Positions 27,721 to 36,782 of a stretch of DNA of 64,000 nt are shown here, piece after piece. A program made the translations under genes and the position numbers. The stretch covers positions 186,001-250,000 of the forward strand of contig NZ_WLYI01000002.1 in NCBI RefSeq assembly GCF_009707515.1, read 5' to 3'. Under the pieces are notes generated by a model. It was not told where the DNA came from. It searched no databases and saw only the letters and a program-made list of their open reading frames with translations. This stretch comes from Pseudomonas karstica. Its GTDB lineage: Bacteria; Pseudomonadota; Gammaproteobacteria; Pseudomonadales; Pseudomonadaceae. Numbering within the stretch: the first letter of the stretch is position 1; the number at the start of each line of letters is the position of its first letter.

Positions 27721-28009
27721 GACGTGTTTGTCGCGTAACTCATGAATTTGCCGCCAGATCGCCGACACTGAAAAATCAGGGGAAAGTCTGGCGCAAAAGC
27801 CGTGACATTCAGGGGACTTTTGCGACATCTGACGGCCGCTTCATTGCCAACCAATCCGAAAGCTGCCCGACCGGTATCCACCCCGTTTCTTCCATTTCCT
27901 ATCCGCCAAATAACGCGATCAGCCAGGACTCGACTTTGTCTGAGCTGTTGCCGCTGACCGAAAACTGCCCCAGTAAAGGCTGGGTCAGTTTTCAATCAGC
28001 GCCAACAAT
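27721..28009. other. Region after the SnoaL-like gene, no supported gene
   Basis: Lies where the toxin of the broken antitoxin would be expected, but no RES-domain sequence was found on the minus strand. Confidence 0.35.
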
Positions 28010-28408
28010 CTAAGACCGCTTTCGTTCCATCCTTGTCCCCAGCATGTCGATTGGACGCTTCGAACCAAGCCCACGAACCGGCGAGCTCATCCATCCAGCA
28101 GCAGCAGCGGCGACGTCGTTCTCGAACAGGGAAACCGCTTCCTCACAAACAGTTATCAATGCAATCAGCCGGTCGCTTTCTAGGGTGTTTAACCGTCCTA
28201 CTTTCGCCCTACGCGCCATCGTTGCGGGTGACATGCAAATAGCCTCGGAGATCACCTTCCGCTGCACCTACAGAAGGCTCGCTATTCGGTCGAGGAACTC
28301 AAAAGGCAGTCCTTCGTGAATTAGGTCATGAAGCCTGGTACCGCGTGACGGCAGCCCGAGGGTCATCCAAATACGCTGTGAAATCTGGGGCTCTGGTTGG
28401 TATTCCAT
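28010..28408 (-). pseudogene. Broken Xre/ParS-type (DUF2384) antitoxin gene
   Basis: Read from the ATG at 28408 (MEYQPEPQISQRIW), the frame runs through GLPSRGTRLHDLIHEGLPFE to an in-frame TAG at 28268-28270. It then continues with VISEAICMSPATMARRAKVG, and AAGWMSSPVRGLGSKRPIDML. This is the pattern of MbcA/ParS/Xre antitoxins, which pair with RES-domain toxins. The usual end after the PIDML motif is also replaced. The partner toxin is absent downstream. A GTG at 28267 could still start a shorter product, but it would lack the N-terminal half. Confidence 0.75.
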
Positions 28409-28546
28409 GATCGTTGACAGAACTTTCTCCTCCATCTACGAATCCTACAACTAAGCCGGGCCTGCGGCCCGAACCACCGACTTCTCCATTGCCCTCTGCG
28501 TAGGTCTATCAGACACAGCACAACGTGATTTCGATGGGTAGCGTAA

Positions 28547-29020
28547 TCATCCGAGCTCAGGCGTCTTCGTGACTCCCACGAACGGGTATGCACCGCTTTG
28601 CTCCTTCAGCCTTTCCATCTCGCGAGCCTCCTCTCGAGTCAAGGTCACGGTAACTAACACGTGGCAACGCTGCTCCAAAAAGACCTGCCTACCAGCTTCA
28701 GTTTTCAAATCGAAGCCAGTAACTGGTGAACGGAAGAATAAATGCTTCGCAAGTATCGACTGCTTGCTCATCACATCACTCGGGTTGCTCCACTGCCCTC
28801 CTTCCTTTAGCTTGAGACGAGACTGCCGGGATTGCCTGTGCTGAACAAGTCGTTTGCGCAGGTTGCCGCTGATGCCTACCTTCAGCATCCCGCCTTCATC
28901 GGTCACGATTTCATATAGCCCTGGTGCTGCAGGGACGGTGGCTTCGATCTCGGAGAATCGAATTCTAAAACTCTGTTCAATCACTTTGAGACTCCCAATG
29001 GCCCCTACTGCATAAATCAA
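28547..29020 (-). CDS. GIY-YIG nuclease-like domain protein
   Basis: 157 residues. The central part PGLYEIVTDEGGMLKVGISG, then NLRKRLVQHRQ, matches a degenerate GIY-YIG fold (GLY and KVG in place of the name motifs, with the conserved arginine). A late EEAREMERLKEQ could supply the catalytic glutamate. Small proteins of this kind occur as housekeeping-like or mobile-element proteins. It precedes the secretion cluster on the same strand but is probably unrelated. Function unknown. Confidence 0.6.
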   Translation of the reverse strand: MIYAVGAIGSLKVIEQSFRIRFSEIEATVPAAPGLYEIVTDEGGMLKVGISGNLRKRLVQHRQSRQSRLKLKEGGQWSNPSDVMSKQSILAKHLFFRSPVTGFDLKTEAGRQVFLEQRCHVLVTVTLTREEAREMERLKEQSGAYPFVGVTKTPELG

Positions 29021-29086
29021 AGCACAGCTGGACGATTGGCCTCATTCTAAGGCACGGAGGTGTCTACAAAACTAGGGGCTATTCAC

Positions 29087-30133
29087 TCAAATCAACCGCG
29101 CAGCCACCAGGATATCCGCCACTGCCTGGAAGGTGTTGTCTGGCACCGGGTCCCCCGGCACTGCCCGTCGGGCGATTTCCTTGGCGAGGGTGGTATCAAG
29201 GCTATGAGCGATCCCCAGGCCCGTGGCCTGCGCGAGCATCTGCGCCGCCTCCCCGGGTTCGGCCTTGCACACGACCACCGGCACCGGAGTTTCACCGCGC
29301 ACGTATCGTATACCCACCACCCAGCCACCGGCGGAGCCGAGCATCAACGATGCACGGTTCACGCCCAGCTTGGTGGCCAGGGCTTGCATTTCGCGGCGCT
29401 GGCGCTGGCGCTCTTGCTTGATCATCGGGTCGCCGTCGCTGTCCTTGCGTTCGCGCTTCTGTTCGCTGCGGGTCATTTTCATATCTCGGCCGAACAACCA
29501 GCGTTGCATCAGCACGTCTGCCGCGCCGACGAGCAAGAAGGCTGACAGTACCGTGAATACCAGAGGCTTAAGCACCAGATAGAAGGTCGATTCGATGCAG
29601 CCAGCGCCGCAGCGCGATGACTCCATCAGCGCCTGTAATGCCATGCGCCCGACCACGTAAAATGCCAGGCCCAGGAGTACGACTTTGACCACACCCTTTA
29701 GGAATTCGACGAAGCTGCGCATCGAAAAAATGCGTTTGAAGCCTTCGGCCGGGTTGATGCGTTTGATGTCTGGCTTGATGGGTTCGACCGAAAACACCAC
29801 GCCACGCATGGTGATGATGTTGGTCAGGATCACCGTCCCCACGGTCACGGCCACTATCGGCAGGGTGAGGTTGATCAGCAATTGCTCGGCGGTGCCCAGC
29901 ACCCGTGGCCAGACGCTGTGGAAGGGTTCGATATAGATCAGCGCGATCAGGTCCAGCAACGCAGTGATCTGTGCCTGGGCCCTGGGCACCATGATCGAGA
30001 TGCACAGCGTGCAGAACAGGATGACCATGCCCGAGACCAGATCCTGACTCTTCGACACCTGGCCTTTCTTGCGCGCCTCGCGCAGCTTCTTGTCCGTTGC
30101 CGGCTGTGATTTTTCTTCGCTGCTATCGCTCAT
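29087..30133 (-). CDS. sctU: Type III export switch protein SctU, lacking the NPTH motif
   Basis: 348 residues. The N-terminal part has four membrane segments and the family patterns TDKKLREARKKGQVSKSQDL and ITMRGVVFSVEPIKPDIKRINP. The cytoplasmic part keeps EGFKRIF, KRERKDSDGDPMIK and PVPDNTFQAVADIL. At the autocleavage site the normal NPTH is replaced by GSAG (residues 266-269), followed by WVVGIRY where homologues have YAVAL-Y. SctU normally self-cleaves there to switch export from early substrates to translocators and effectors. This copy should not cleave. Last gene of the sctI-to-sctU run. Confidence 0.9.
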   Translation of the reverse strand: MSDSSEEKSQPATDKKLREARKKGQVSKSQDLVSGMVILFCTLCISIMVPRAQAQITALLDLIALIYIEPFHSVWPRVLGTAEQLLINLTLPIVAVTVGTVILTNIITMRGVVFSVEPIKPDIKRINPAEGFKRIFSMRSFVEFLKGVVKVVLLGLAFYVVGRMALQALMESSRCGAGCIESTFYLVLKPLVFTVLSAFLLVGAADVLMQRWLFGRDMKMTRSEQKRERKDSDGDPMIKQERQRQRREMQALATKLGVNRASLMLGSAGGWVVGIRYVRGETPVPVVVCKAEPGEAAQMLAQATGLGIAHSLDTTLAKEIARRAVPGDPVPDNTFQAVADILVAARLI

Positions 30134-30157
30134 CGGTGCTTCGCACGATAAAGGGGG

Positions 30158-30970
30158 TCATGCCGAGCCTGCCAGGGTCTTGAGAATCTCCACGATGCCG
30201 CGAAATTCGCCGAGTTGGTCGATCATCACCGGGATCAGGAAACTGATGTAGACCACCATCAAGATACTGAAGAACAGATTCTTCACCGGCAACGACAGGT
30301 CGAAGATGTGTAGGTTGGGCGCCATGCGCGACAGATAGGCGAGCATCAGGTCGGTCACCAGCATGCAGATGATCAGCGGCCCGACCATGATCACGCCTAT
30401 GCGCATCACCTGGTCAAGGATCTGCAGCACCGCCATCAGCGCCGAACTGGCGAACAACGGGGTGAACGCGGTAACCGGCCATAAAAGGTAGCTGTGGTAA
30501 TAGCCGTCGACCATCATTATGAAACCGCTGGACATGAAGAACAGGGCGATCAGCATCACCGTCAGCAAAGTGGCCATGACACTGGACTCGCCCGATGACA
30601 ACGGGTCAACCAGTTGGGCCATGGTCGAGCCACGCTGCAGGTCGACCAATTCGCCAGCCACCTCGGCGGCCCAAAACGGAATGCCGAACAGCAGGCCGAT
30701 GAGGATGCCGATCAGGAATTCCTTGACCAGCAAACCCGCCAGGAAAAACCCACCATGTTCTGGCAATGCCGTGAAAGCGCCGTACACCGGAACGAACATG
30801 GGGATGGCAATGGACACCGCGACGCAGCTGCGAATCATGCCGGTCAGGCCCAGACGGTTGAAGGCCGGGGTAATCACCACCACGCCCATGGCGCGGCTGG
30901 CGGACAGCGCCGCCGAGCTGATGACTGGGTAGGCGACTTCGATGAACTGGTTGGCAAGTTCTATATTCAT
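30158..30970 (-). CDS. sctT: Type III export apparatus protein SctT
   Basis: 270 residues from the ATG at 30970; a GTG at 30988 that overlaps sctS is possible. It is a polytopic membrane protein with family motifs RAMGVVVITPAFNRLGLTG, LVKEFLIGILIGLLFGIPFWAAEVAGELVD (in parts), and GFIMMVDGYYHSY. SctR, SctS and SctT together form the export gate at the base of the injectisome. Confidence 0.95.
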   Translation of the reverse strand: MNIELANQFIEVAYPVISSAALSASRAMGVVVITPAFNRLGLTGMIRSCVAVSIAIPMFVPVYGAFTALPEHGGFFLAGLLVKEFLIGILIGLLFGIPFWAAEVAGELVDLQRGSTMAQLVDPLSSGESSVMATLLTVMLIALFFMSSGFIMMVDGYYHSYLLWPVTAFTPLFASSALMAVLQILDQVMRIGVIMVGPLIICMLVTDLMLAYLSRMAPNLHIFDLSLPVKNLFFSILMVVYISFLIPVMIDQLGEFRGIVEILKTLAGSA

Positions 30971-30975
30971 GCCAT

Positions 30976-31245
30976 TCAGCGCGTCCACAACGGAAAGTTG
31001 TCCAGCACCTGGTTACCCAGTTCAACGACCTGGCTGGCCAGTAGCGGGCCCACGAACACGATCGTCAGCAGCACCGCCACCAGCTTGACCGCCTGCGGCA
31101 GGGTCTGGTCCTGGATCTGGGTCAGGGCCTGCAGCAAACCCACCCCCAGGCCAACGATAATCGCGACAACCAGCGCCGGTGCGGACAAAAGCAGCACCGT
31201 CATCAGTGCCTGATTCATCAACGAAAGAAATACATCCTGGCCCAT
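30976..31245 (-). CDS. sctS: Type III export apparatus protein SctS
   Basis: 89 residues, two membrane helices. The FliQ/SctS pattern LMNQALMTVLLLSAPALVVA, then GLGVGLLQALTQIQDQTLPQAVK, is nearly canonical. It shares a base with sctR, indicating translational coupling. Confidence 0.95.
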   Translation of the reverse strand: MGQDVFLSLMNQALMTVLLLSAPALVVAIIVGLGVGLLQALTQIQDQTLPQAVKLVAVLLTIVFVGPLLASQVVELGNQVLDNFPLWTR

Positions 31246-31904
31246 TACGTCCCCCCATAGCTGAGAATCAGGCCATGCATCAAGCGCGACCAGCCGCTCA
31301 AGGCGACGAAAAGAAAGAGTTTCAGCGGTATGGAAATCAGCGTCGGTGACACCATGGACATACCCATGGCCATCAATACATTGGCCACCAGCAAATCCAC
31401 CACCAGAAACGGCACATACAGCAGAAAACCGATCTCGAACGCGCGGGTCAGCTCAGAACTGACGAACGCCGGCACCAGCACCACCAGGTCATCGTCGCGC
31501 AGGTCGGCCCGGGCTTCGGGGGACCAGATGGTTTCAGTGGCCTGGATAAAAAAACCGCGCTCGCTTTCGTTGGCGAAGCGCGCAAGGTGTGCCTGCAATG
31601 GCGGCCTCAGTGCATCACCGAAGGCGGTAAGTTGTTCGATATTCTCGATGTTGAGATCGCGGCCCTGCACCTGCCGGTACATGTCGCCAATCAACGGTGT
31701 GGTGACGTAGACCGACAGGATCAGGGCGATGCCGTACAGCACCATATTGGGCGGTGTCTGTTGCACGCCCAGGGCGTTACGGATCAGAAACAGCACCACG
31801 GAAATTTTCATGAAGCCGGTCAGGGTCACCACCGCCAGCGGGATCAAACCGATGGTGGCGACGACAACGATGATTTCAATCAAGTTGGGCTGGTAGCCAT
31901 TCAT
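31245..31904 (-). CDS. sctR: Type III export apparatus protein SctR
   Basis: 219 residues. FliP/SctR motifs: IPLAVVTLTGFMKISVVLFL, IRNALGVQQTPPNMVLYGIAL, and late VDLLVANVLMAMGMSMVSP. Four membrane segments. Overlaps sctQ by 4 bp. Forms the core of the export gate. Confidence 0.95.
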   Translation of the reverse strand: MNGYQPNLIEIIVVVATIGLIPLAVVTLTGFMKISVVLFLIRNALGVQQTPPNMVLYGIALILSVYVTTPLIGDMYRQVQGRDLNIENIEQLTAFGDALRPPLQAHLARFANESERGFFIQATETIWSPEARADLRDDDLVVLVPAFVSSELTRAFEIGFLLYVPFLVVDLLVANVLMAMGMSMVSPTLISIPLKLFLFVALSGWSRLMHGLILSYGGT

Positions 31905-32959
31905 GATGCGGCGATACTCAACACTCGTACGCCCAGGCCGGGACCGATCCTGACCAGTTGCCCCTGGCCGACGCGACGCCCGTTGACCATCAGGTCCACA
32001 CTGTCCTGGCGTTGCTCGGTGAACGACAGCAGGCTGCCCTCACCCAGTTCGCGCAGTTGCGCCAGGGTCAATTCGACACTACCGGCCTGGCAGACCATTT
32101 TCAGCGGCAGTTCGTCCAGGCACGAATCCAGGCTCTGCCCGTGCGGTGCTTCACTCATGGTAGGTGCTTGGCTCACAGAGAATTCCTTGGGAAAGTTGAT
32201 GCACATCGGTGTTTCAAGCAATTTCAGCGTGGTGCCGTGCTGGGCAGCCCGGGCGTACAGACGATGGTTCACCACCAGCCGCACTTGGGCCGTGGGCCAA
32301 GGATCGAGCATCACCACGTCGCCTGGATTGAGGCTGCACAGCTCGCCAATACTCAGTTCGGCTTCACCGGCCTCCACCGCCAACCACAGGCGCAGGCCTG
32401 TCAACGCATGGAAGGCCGGCGGGGCATGCTGGTCGAGCCATTGCGCGATCTGTTCGCCGGCCTTGGCGCTCAGGTGCAGCACTACGGGCATGGACGAACC
32501 GTCGAGCGCGACCCGCGCTGCCAGATGCAACGGGCAAGGTTGCGCGGCCAAAACGGCATGTGCCGGGTCGGTGCGGTCAATGAAACGGATTGTTTGCCTG
32601 ATCAGGTGCTCCAGGGGTTCGATCAGGCTCAGCAGCGCCAGCTCCAGCAGCATTGCACCAGGCAAGGTCTGCAAGTCCAGGGCAACGGGCACGCCCAGCA
32701 CGTGCAGCGCCTGCGTTGGCAGGTACAATCTGATCGCCGAGGCATCGCCCTCTTCGCCCAGCCCCAGTAACAGCTCAATCGCCGTGGCGTCAGGCTCGGC
32801 AACGCTGCCCCAGTGCACGCCGATGGCCTGGCCTGCACATTCACCGTTCCAGGCTTCGCGGGTGCGATGCAGGCGGTTGTGCAAGTCCAACCATCGAGAG
32901 TCGACACAAGTCAGTTGCTCGGCAAAGAGCGTCCAGGGCGGGTCCGGGCGACAGTTCAC
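31901..32959 (-). CDS. sctQ: Type III cytoplasmic ring (C-ring) protein SctQ
   Basis: 352 residues. The C-terminal SPOA domain is clear: MVCQAGSVELTLAQLRELGE, SLLSFTEQRQDSVDLMVNG, RVGQGQLVRIGPGLGVRV. The middle LCSLNPGDVVMLDPWP is the first SPOA-like part. It is a single long gene, not split into two as in P. syringae HrcQA/HrcQB. It forms the sorting platform with SctK, SctL and SctN. Confidence 0.9.
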   Translation of the reverse strand: MNCRPDPPWTLFAEQLTCVDSRWLDLHNRLHRTREAWNGECAGQAIGVHWGSVAEPDATAIELLLGLGEEGDASAIRLYLPTQALHVLGVPVALDLQTLPGAMLLELALLSLIEPLEHLIRQTIRFIDRTDPAHAVLAAQPCPLHLAARVALDGSSMPVVLHLSAKAGEQIAQWLDQHAPPAFHALTGLRLWLAVEAGEAELSIGELCSLNPGDVVMLDPWPTAQVRLVVNHRLYARAAQHGTTLKLLETPMCINFPKEFSVSQAPTMSEAPHGQSLDSCLDELPLKMVCQAGSVELTLAQLRELGEGSLLSFTEQRQDSVDLMVNGRRVGQGQLVRIGPGLGVRVLSIAAS

Positions 32960-33432
32960 GCACGACCTCCGGTGGCAATACGAGGAATCTCATCGGCCTC
33001 CAACCGGTGTTCGTCGACGCGGCGTTCGAAGCGCTCGCGGTCGTCGAGCAAGGTGTCGCAGGCTTCGCTCTGGCGCTGTCGAGCCACATGGGCAACCCGG
33101 AACACTTCGCGCTGGTGCTCGTGGGTTTGCAGGGTGCGGGCCACTTCGCCGACGCTCACTTCCAGCTGTCGCTGCCCCCCCTCGTACAGCGCCTCCAAGT
33201 GATCTTGGGCCGCCTGCCAGTCACTGATCGACACACCCTGGCTGATCAACCCGTAGATGCGCTCGGCTTCGCAAGCCAGGGCCTCACGATGCAGACGCAG
33301 CTTTTGCTTGGCATCGTCCAGGGCCACGTGAGTTTCCCGACAGCGCTGCTGCTGAGCGACCAGTTGGCTGGACGCACGTTGTTCGCGCAATTGACGCAGG
33401 GCTTGAAGGTTGCGCATGTCATTGGTTTTCAT
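32956..33432 (-). CDS. sctO: Type III stalk protein SctO
   Basis: 158 residues, almost entirely helical with heptad character (LRQLREQRASSQLVAQQQRC, then HQREVFRVAHVARQRQSE). Size and position between sctN and sctQ match SctO (HrpO, YscO, RhcZ), the coiled-coil stalk that links ATPase and export gate. Sequence similarity in this family is always low, so the call rests on position and coiled coil. Confidence 0.75.
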   Translation of the reverse strand: MKTNDMRNLQALRQLREQRASSQLVAQQQRCRETHVALDDAKQKLRLHREALACEAERIYGLISQGVSISDWQAAQDHLEALYEGGQRQLEVSVGEVARTLQTHEHQREVFRVAHVARQRQSEACDTLLDDRERFERRVDEHRLEADEIPRIATGGRA

Positions 33433-33448
33433 TGGACCTCCAGGGTTG

Positions 33449-34771
33449 TCATGCCATGACCCTGCGCATGTGCTTCAGGGTTTCATCGGGGCTGCTTGGC
33501 TCGTTGGCACCTTGGCGCAAGAACGCCTCGATAGCCTCATGCCGCTCAATCGCCTCATCGGCCAGTGGGTCGCTCCCGGCGGCGTATTCACCGACCCGGA
33601 TCAGCATTTCGATCTCGTTACGCCGTGCCATCAGCTCGCGCATACGCATGGCCAGGTGACGCTGCTCGTCGCCACACACCTGGTCCATCAGTCGACTACG
33701 GCTTTGCAGCACATCCACCGCCGGGAAAAAGTTGCGTTGTGCCAGGTCGGCGCTGAGCACGATGTGCCCGTCGAGGATTGAGCGGGTTTCTTCGGCCACC
33801 GGGTCCATCGAGGCGTCGCCTTCGGTGAGCACGGTATACAACCCGGTGATGCTGCCGGTCGCGCCGGGGCCGGCGCGTTCAAGCAAGCGTGGCAAGGCCG
33901 AGAAGAAAGACGGCGGGTAACCGCGACGGGTCGGCGGCTCGCCCACCGCCAGGCCGATTTCCCGCTGGGCCCGGGCAAAGCGGGTCAGGCTATCCATCAG
34001 CAGCAGCACGTTGCGGCCCTGGTCGCGATGGTATTCGGCCAGAGCCGTGGCAACGAAGGCTGCACGCACCCGCTCGGCGGCCGGGCGGTCGGAAGTGGCG
34101 ACCACCGCAACGGTGCGCCGCCGGGCCTCGGCGCCCATCTGCACATCGAGCAGTTCGCGCACTTCACGGCCTCGCTCACCGATCAGGGCAATGACGATCA
34201 CGTCGGCATTGGTATTACGCACAATGCTGGCCAGCAACGACGACTTGCCCACCCCCGGTTCACCGAAAATGCCCATGCGCTGGCCCTGGGCCAGGGTCAG
34301 CAGGCCGTCGATGCTGCGCACTCCCAAGGACATCGGATGGGCGATCAGTTGACGGCTGAATGGCGCCGGGGGTTCGGCATGCAAGGGGTAACGCAGCAGC
34401 ACACCCAGCGGCGGGCTGCCATCGAGAAACTCGCCCATGGGGCTGATCACCCTGCCCAACTGCGCATCGCCGACGCTCACCCCCAGGGTCTCGCCGGTGG
34501 CGATGATTTCGGTACGGGTCGACAGTCCGTCCATCGAGCCGATGGGCGAGAGGATCGCCTCGTCATCTTCGAAGCCGATGACTTCGGCAGCCAGGCTGCG
34601 GCCGCTACCGGGTTCACGCAGTTGACACAGTTCACCAATGTGTACACCGGCAACGCTAGCGCGCAGCAGCACCCCGCGGATGCTGCGGATGGTGCCCTTC
34701 ATCGGACGCGGCCGGGCATTGGCCAAGCGTTCGGCCAGGCGCGGCAGCAGGTCATGGGGAATCACGGTCAC
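33449..34771 (-). CDS. sctN: Type III secretion ATPase SctN
   Basis: 440 residues. Walker A GEPGVGKS at residues 170-177, VIALIGERGREVREL, Walker B VLLLMDSLTRFA, GEPPTRRGYPPSFF and the late GSITGLYTVLTEGD are textbook for the FliI/SctN group. It unfolds and releases substrates from chaperones. Overlaps sctL by 4 bp and is followed by sctO. Confidence 0.95.
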   Translation of the reverse strand: MTVIPHDLLPRLAERLANARPRPMKGTIRSIRGVLLRASVAGVHIGELCQLREPGSGRSLAAEVIGFEDDEAILSPIGSMDGLSTRTEIIATGETLGVSVGDAQLGRVISPMGEFLDGSPPLGVLLRYPLHAEPPAPFSRQLIAHPMSLGVRSIDGLLTLAQGQRMGIFGEPGVGKSSLLASIVRNTNADVIVIALIGERGREVRELLDVQMGAEARRRTVAVVATSDRPAAERVRAAFVATALAEYHRDQGRNVLLLMDSLTRFARAQREIGLAVGEPPTRRGYPPSFFSALPRLLERAGPGATGSITGLYTVLTEGDASMDPVAEETRSILDGHIVLSADLAQRNFFPAVDVLQSRSRLMDQVCGDEQRHLAMRMRELMARRNEIEMLIRVGEYAAGSDPLADEAIERHEAIEAFLRQGANEPSSPDETLKHMRRVMA

Positions 34772-35361
34772 GGCTGTGCCTCGTCGGAGAACGGCAGCAG
34801 GTTGCGGCGCAGGTTGAGCAACTGGGTTTCGAGGCTCAGTTCTACCGAACCTACCGGGCTGCTCAACCGTGCCTGGCCACCTTGCAAGCGATCGTCTGGC
34901 TCCACGGCAATCGCCGGCAGCCCATACCCTTGCAGCTTGAGCTGCTGGCGCACGGCTTCGGCGTCCTGGCGCGAGACAAACAGGGTCAGGGCCTGGTCCT
35001 GGCGGAAGGCCCCCAACGCTTTACGTGCGCAGCGCACCACGCGCTCGGCATCGTCCATGTCATCGAGTATTTCGTGCACAATGCCCAGCGCCAGGTCAGC
35101 CAGGGAAGTTTCCAGCCCAGCCAGCCAGGCATCGATCTTCAGCGACGTTTCGCCCAGCAGTGCACTGACCTGTTCGGCCCCCTCCTGGCGGCCGCTTTCA
35201 AACCCTTCGGCATGGGCTTGTTGCAACCACTGCTCACTGTCTTGCCTGATGGCTTCGGCCTGGTCACGGGCGGCCTGCAGGAACGCGTAGCCGTCAATCC
35301 ACAGGTCGGCCTGCTCGGCACGCAGGATACGAACTGCAGGACGGGTTGGCAGCTCGCTCAT
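34768..35361 (-). CDS. sctL: Type III ATPase regulator/stator SctL
   Basis: 197 residues. The FliH/SctL pattern is an N-terminal helical part (AFLQAARDQAEAIRQDSEQW, QQAHAEGFESGRQEG) and a C-terminal domain (LGIVHEILDDMDDAERVVRC). It connects the ATPase to the C-ring. In rhizobia the same position holds nolV. Confidence 0.85.
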   Translation of the reverse strand: MSELPTRPAVRILRAEQADLWIDGYAFLQAARDQAEAIRQDSEQWLQQAHAEGFESGRQEGAEQVSALLGETSLKIDAWLAGLETSLADLALGIVHEILDDMDDAERVVRCARKALGAFRQDQALTLFVSRQDAEAVRQQLKLQGYGLPAIAVEPDDRLQGGQARLSSPVGSVELSLETQLLNLRRNLLPFSDEAQP

Positions 35362-35999
35362 CGGGCACCCTGCTCTTCAAGCGGTTGGAGGCTCGAAGCG
35401 GCGCGGCGCACGATGGCCCGGGCATTGGCCACGGGTGTGGGAGTCACGGGCCCGCCCTCGGCTTGCAGCTCGGTAAAACGCAGGCACAACCAGGGCCGAA
35501 GAGCGGCTGGTTGCGCCTGCAGCCAGGCGCTTATACAGCGGGCGCCATCGCGGTCGATGGCTTCAAGCAGTTCGGCTGGCTGGCGCAGCAAGTCGGCACC
35601 GCTGCCCAGGGCACGGTTTGCCAACGCCAGGGCAAACACCTCGCTGCCCAGCAAATCGCGCAACTGGTTGACCCTATCGCCACGAATCTCGCGGCTCAGG
35701 GTACTGCTATGCAGGATCGCGCCACACAGGCGCGGCAAGCGCTTGAAGGCCTTGGGCGGCAGCAGCAGCACCGGCAGATCGACGGCATCAGGCAGTGGCA
35801 GGCTATCAGGGGCTTGCAGTTCATGACTGCTGAGCAGCAAACGCAGCAAGCGCGCCTGGAAGCGTGGCTGTTTGCGCAAGGCACCCAGTTGCGCGCTGCC
35901 GGGGTTATCCGAGAAGCACGCCGCAAGGGGCTGCGTACCGACGAAATCCAGCGGCTGCCCGATCAGACCCTGCCACTGCTGCAACGCGGCATCACTCAT
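35358..35999 (-). CDS. sctK: Type III sorting-platform protein SctK (NolU/HrpD type)
   Basis: 213 residues between sctJ and sctL, the nolU position of rhizobial clusters. Weakly conserved family; helical C-terminal region with LRDLLGSEVFALALANRALG and LRPWLCLRFTEL. Overlaps both neighbours by 4 bp. Named mainly from position and length. Confidence 0.7.
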   Translation of the reverse strand: MSDAALQQWQGLIGQPLDFVGTQPLAACFSDNPGSAQLGALRKQPRFQARLLRLLLSSHELQAPDSLPLPDAVDLPVLLLPPKAFKRLPRLCGAILHSSTLSREIRGDRVNQLRDLLGSEVFALALANRALGSGADLLRQPAELLEAIDRDGARCISAWLQAQPAALRPWLCLRFTELQAEGGPVTPTPVANARAIVRRAASSLQPLEEQGAR

Positions 36000-36778
36000 T
36001 TAACATCCTCCAGCACATACAAGGCTTGGGAGGAGCGTCGTTGCCAGTACTGCCAGCCCAACACGCCGGCCATCGACAGCGCGGCCAGCAGCAGGACCCC
36101 GAACAGCATCCAGGCACGGGGCAGGTTGTCTTCGAGCATCCATAGGCCCAGGAAGCTGGCCAGGCGCGGCTGTGCATCGGCGCGACTGCTGCCGGAGGCG
36201 GCTTTGATCACAGTGACCGAGACCCCTTCGTAACTCAAACCGGAAATGCCGTTGGCCACCAGGGTTTTGATCTGCGGGATCAACGGATTGATGTCGGTAT
36301 TGGGGTCGTAGCGCACCAGCACTGAAGCCGACGACGGGGAAATCACCCGTTTGAGCAGGTCATTGTCGGGCAGCACCACATGCACCCGGGCAGAGACCAC
36401 ACCGTCGATCAGCGAAACGCTGTGCGAGAGCTCTTCACTGAGCGCATAGACCATCTGCGCCCTTTCCTGCACCGGGGAAGATACCAGTCCATTATTCTTG
36501 AACACGGCCCCCATGTTAGAGAAGGTCTGGCCCGGCAAGCCGGCTTCGTCGAGCAGGCTCATGGCCTCGGCAAAGCGCTTTTCGTCCACCACCACGGTGA
36601 GCTGTCCGTTTTCCTGGACTTTGCGAGTCGCCGGCACGCCATCGCGCAGCAGCACTGCGACCATGGCATTGGCCTCGCGCTCACTGAGGTTGGTGTACAG
36701 GTCGATATCGCAGCCCTGCAGCAAGCTGGCAAAGGTGAGGACAATCATCAGACGCACGGCATGGCAACGGCGGAACAT
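35996..36778 (-). CDS. sctJ: Type III inner-membrane ring lipoprotein SctJ
   Basis: 260 residues. A lipoprotein signal with lipobox LLQGC (cysteine near residue 23) is followed by the classic DLYTNLSEREANAMVAVLL. Then come FSNMGAVFKNNGLVSSPVQE, ELSHSVSLIDGVVSARVHVVLP and SASVLVRYDP. One membrane helix lies near the C-terminus (MLFGVLLLAALSMAGVLGW). Forms the inner ring of the basal body with SctD. Confidence 0.95.
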   Translation of the reverse strand: MFRRCHAVRLMIVLTFASLLQGCDIDLYTNLSEREANAMVAVLLRDGVPATRKVQENGQLTVVVDEKRFAEAMSLLDEAGLPGQTFSNMGAVFKNNGLVSSPVQERAQMVYALSEELSHSVSLIDGVVSARVHVVLPDNDLLKRVISPSSASVLVRYDPNTDINPLIPQIKTLVANGISGLSYEGVSVTVIKAASGSSRADAQPRLASFLGLWMLEDNLPRAWMLFGVLLLAALSMAGVLGWQYWQRRSSQALYVLEDVK

Positions 36779-36782
36779 GGCT

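Noticed and set aside
27708..27995. RES-type toxin partner of the broken antitoxin
   Set aside because: The minus-strand frame here has no RES-domain pattern.
31587..33227. Plus-strand 546-codon frame opposite sctR, sctQ and sctO
   Set aside because: Long only because of high GC; biased, low-complexity translation, and the other strand carries clear secretion genes.
34028..35290. Plus-strand 420-codon frame opposite sctN and sctL
   Set aside because: Shadow of sctN, whose Walker motifs are beyond doubt.
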